DNA of 5,357 nucleotides, taken from assembly GCA_035574295.1 (NCBI GenBank), contig DATLYX010000043.1, forward strand, positions 1 to 5,357. The letters run 5' to 3'. This DNA comes from PNAI01 sp035574295. GTDB lineage: Bacteria; Pseudomonadota; Alphaproteobacteria; Rhizobiales; Xanthobacteraceae. The notes below the pieces were generated by a model, which was not told the DNA's origin, searched no databases, and saw nothing but the letters and a program-made list of their open reading frames with translations. Each line of letters starts with the position of its first letter. Position 1 is the first letter of the stretch. Positions 5,197 through 5,357 of this stretch are shown here, in pieces. The position numbers and the translations under genes are program-made.

Positions 5197-5357
5197 CGGA
5201 GCGGTGCGCTGCTGAACCGGGACCGCCAAGGGCGACGTATGAAAAACGACGTATGATAGCCGACGTATGAAAAAGAACGTCTTGCGGTGTCCGCGATTTT
5301 GTGCGGTTTCGGGGATTGATCCCCTTGGCGGTCCCGGTTCAGCAGCGCACCGCTCCG
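5197..5357. repeat. Large palindrome: perfect 36-bp arms, 89-bp loop (MITE-like)
   Basis: 5197-5232 and 5322-5357 are exact reverse complements over all 36 bases (left arm begins CGGAGCGGTGCGCTGCTGAA and ends CCGCCAAGGG). The right arm reaches the last base of the window, so the true arm may be longer; the base just inside differs (5233 C against 5321 C). The loop holds three 14-bp direct repeats and an inner hairpin GGGGAT-TG-ATCCCC at 5311-5324. No coding frame of note is present. The layout fits a non-autonomous MITE or a palindromic intergenic element of the kind found in rhizobia, but I do not recognise a named family. As RNA it would form a very stable stem. Confidence 0.85.
5233..5274 (+). 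repeat. Three 14-bp direct repeats starting CGACGTATGA
   Basis: CGACGTATGA occurs at 5233, 5247 and 5261, exactly 14 bp apart. Copies one and three are identical over 14 bases (ending AAAA), and copy two ends TAGC. They lie at the left side of the palindrome loop, right after the left arm. A run of such iterons could bind a protein or be a slippage product. Confidence 0.85.

Noticed and set aside
5286..5305. Possible further copy of the second IS end inside the palindrome loop (TGTCCGCGATTTTGTGCGG)
   Set aside because: It matches the IS end at only about 13 of 19 positions, not enough to separate from chance.

Overview
The window reads as an alphaproteobacterial chromosome, most likely Bradyrhizobiaceae or a close relative (Bradyrhizobium, Rhodopseudomonas, Afipia). 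This rests on the high G+C of the core gene, an initiator tRNA starting CGCGGGG, a TPR-glycosyltransferase-like protein of a type common there, and two IS256-family transposases resembling rhizobial ones from memory. No database search was possible.

Layout, left to right. 3-79 (minus) is an initiator tRNA-fMet. 80-446 holds no convincing gene but carries a cluster of short repeats, the last of which overlaps the end of the next gene. 447-2141 (minus) encodes a 564-residue protein with seven to eight TPRs followed by a GT-B-like (family GT9-type) domain. About 78 bp upstream of its start begins the first insertion sequence (2220-3319, minus), whose IS256-family transposase is in frame but lacks about 59 residues, including the second catalytic aspartate. 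3327-3370 holds two tandem copies of a sequence matching the end of the second IS. 3371-3817 is an AT-rich island (about 40% G+C by hand count) with one small three-helix membrane protein gene (3449-3769, plus). 3818-5177 is a second IS256-family element with an apparently intact 402-residue transposase (3917-5125, plus). The window ends in a large palindrome (5197-5357): perfect 36-bp arms around an 89-bp loop holding three 14-bp direct repeats. It looks like a MITE or palindromic intergenic element and runs into the window edge.

The left part (tRNA and TPR gene) is ordinary chromosome. The right 3 kb is a mobile-element pile-up: a probably dead IS, leftover IS ends, a foreign small gene, an apparently live IS and a palindromic element. 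Neither IS shows a matching target-site duplication, so the region was probably rearranged after insertion. No defence or biosynthetic system is visible. The least explained items are the terminal palindrome, the repeat cluster beside the tRNA, and the AT-rich membrane gene between IS ends.
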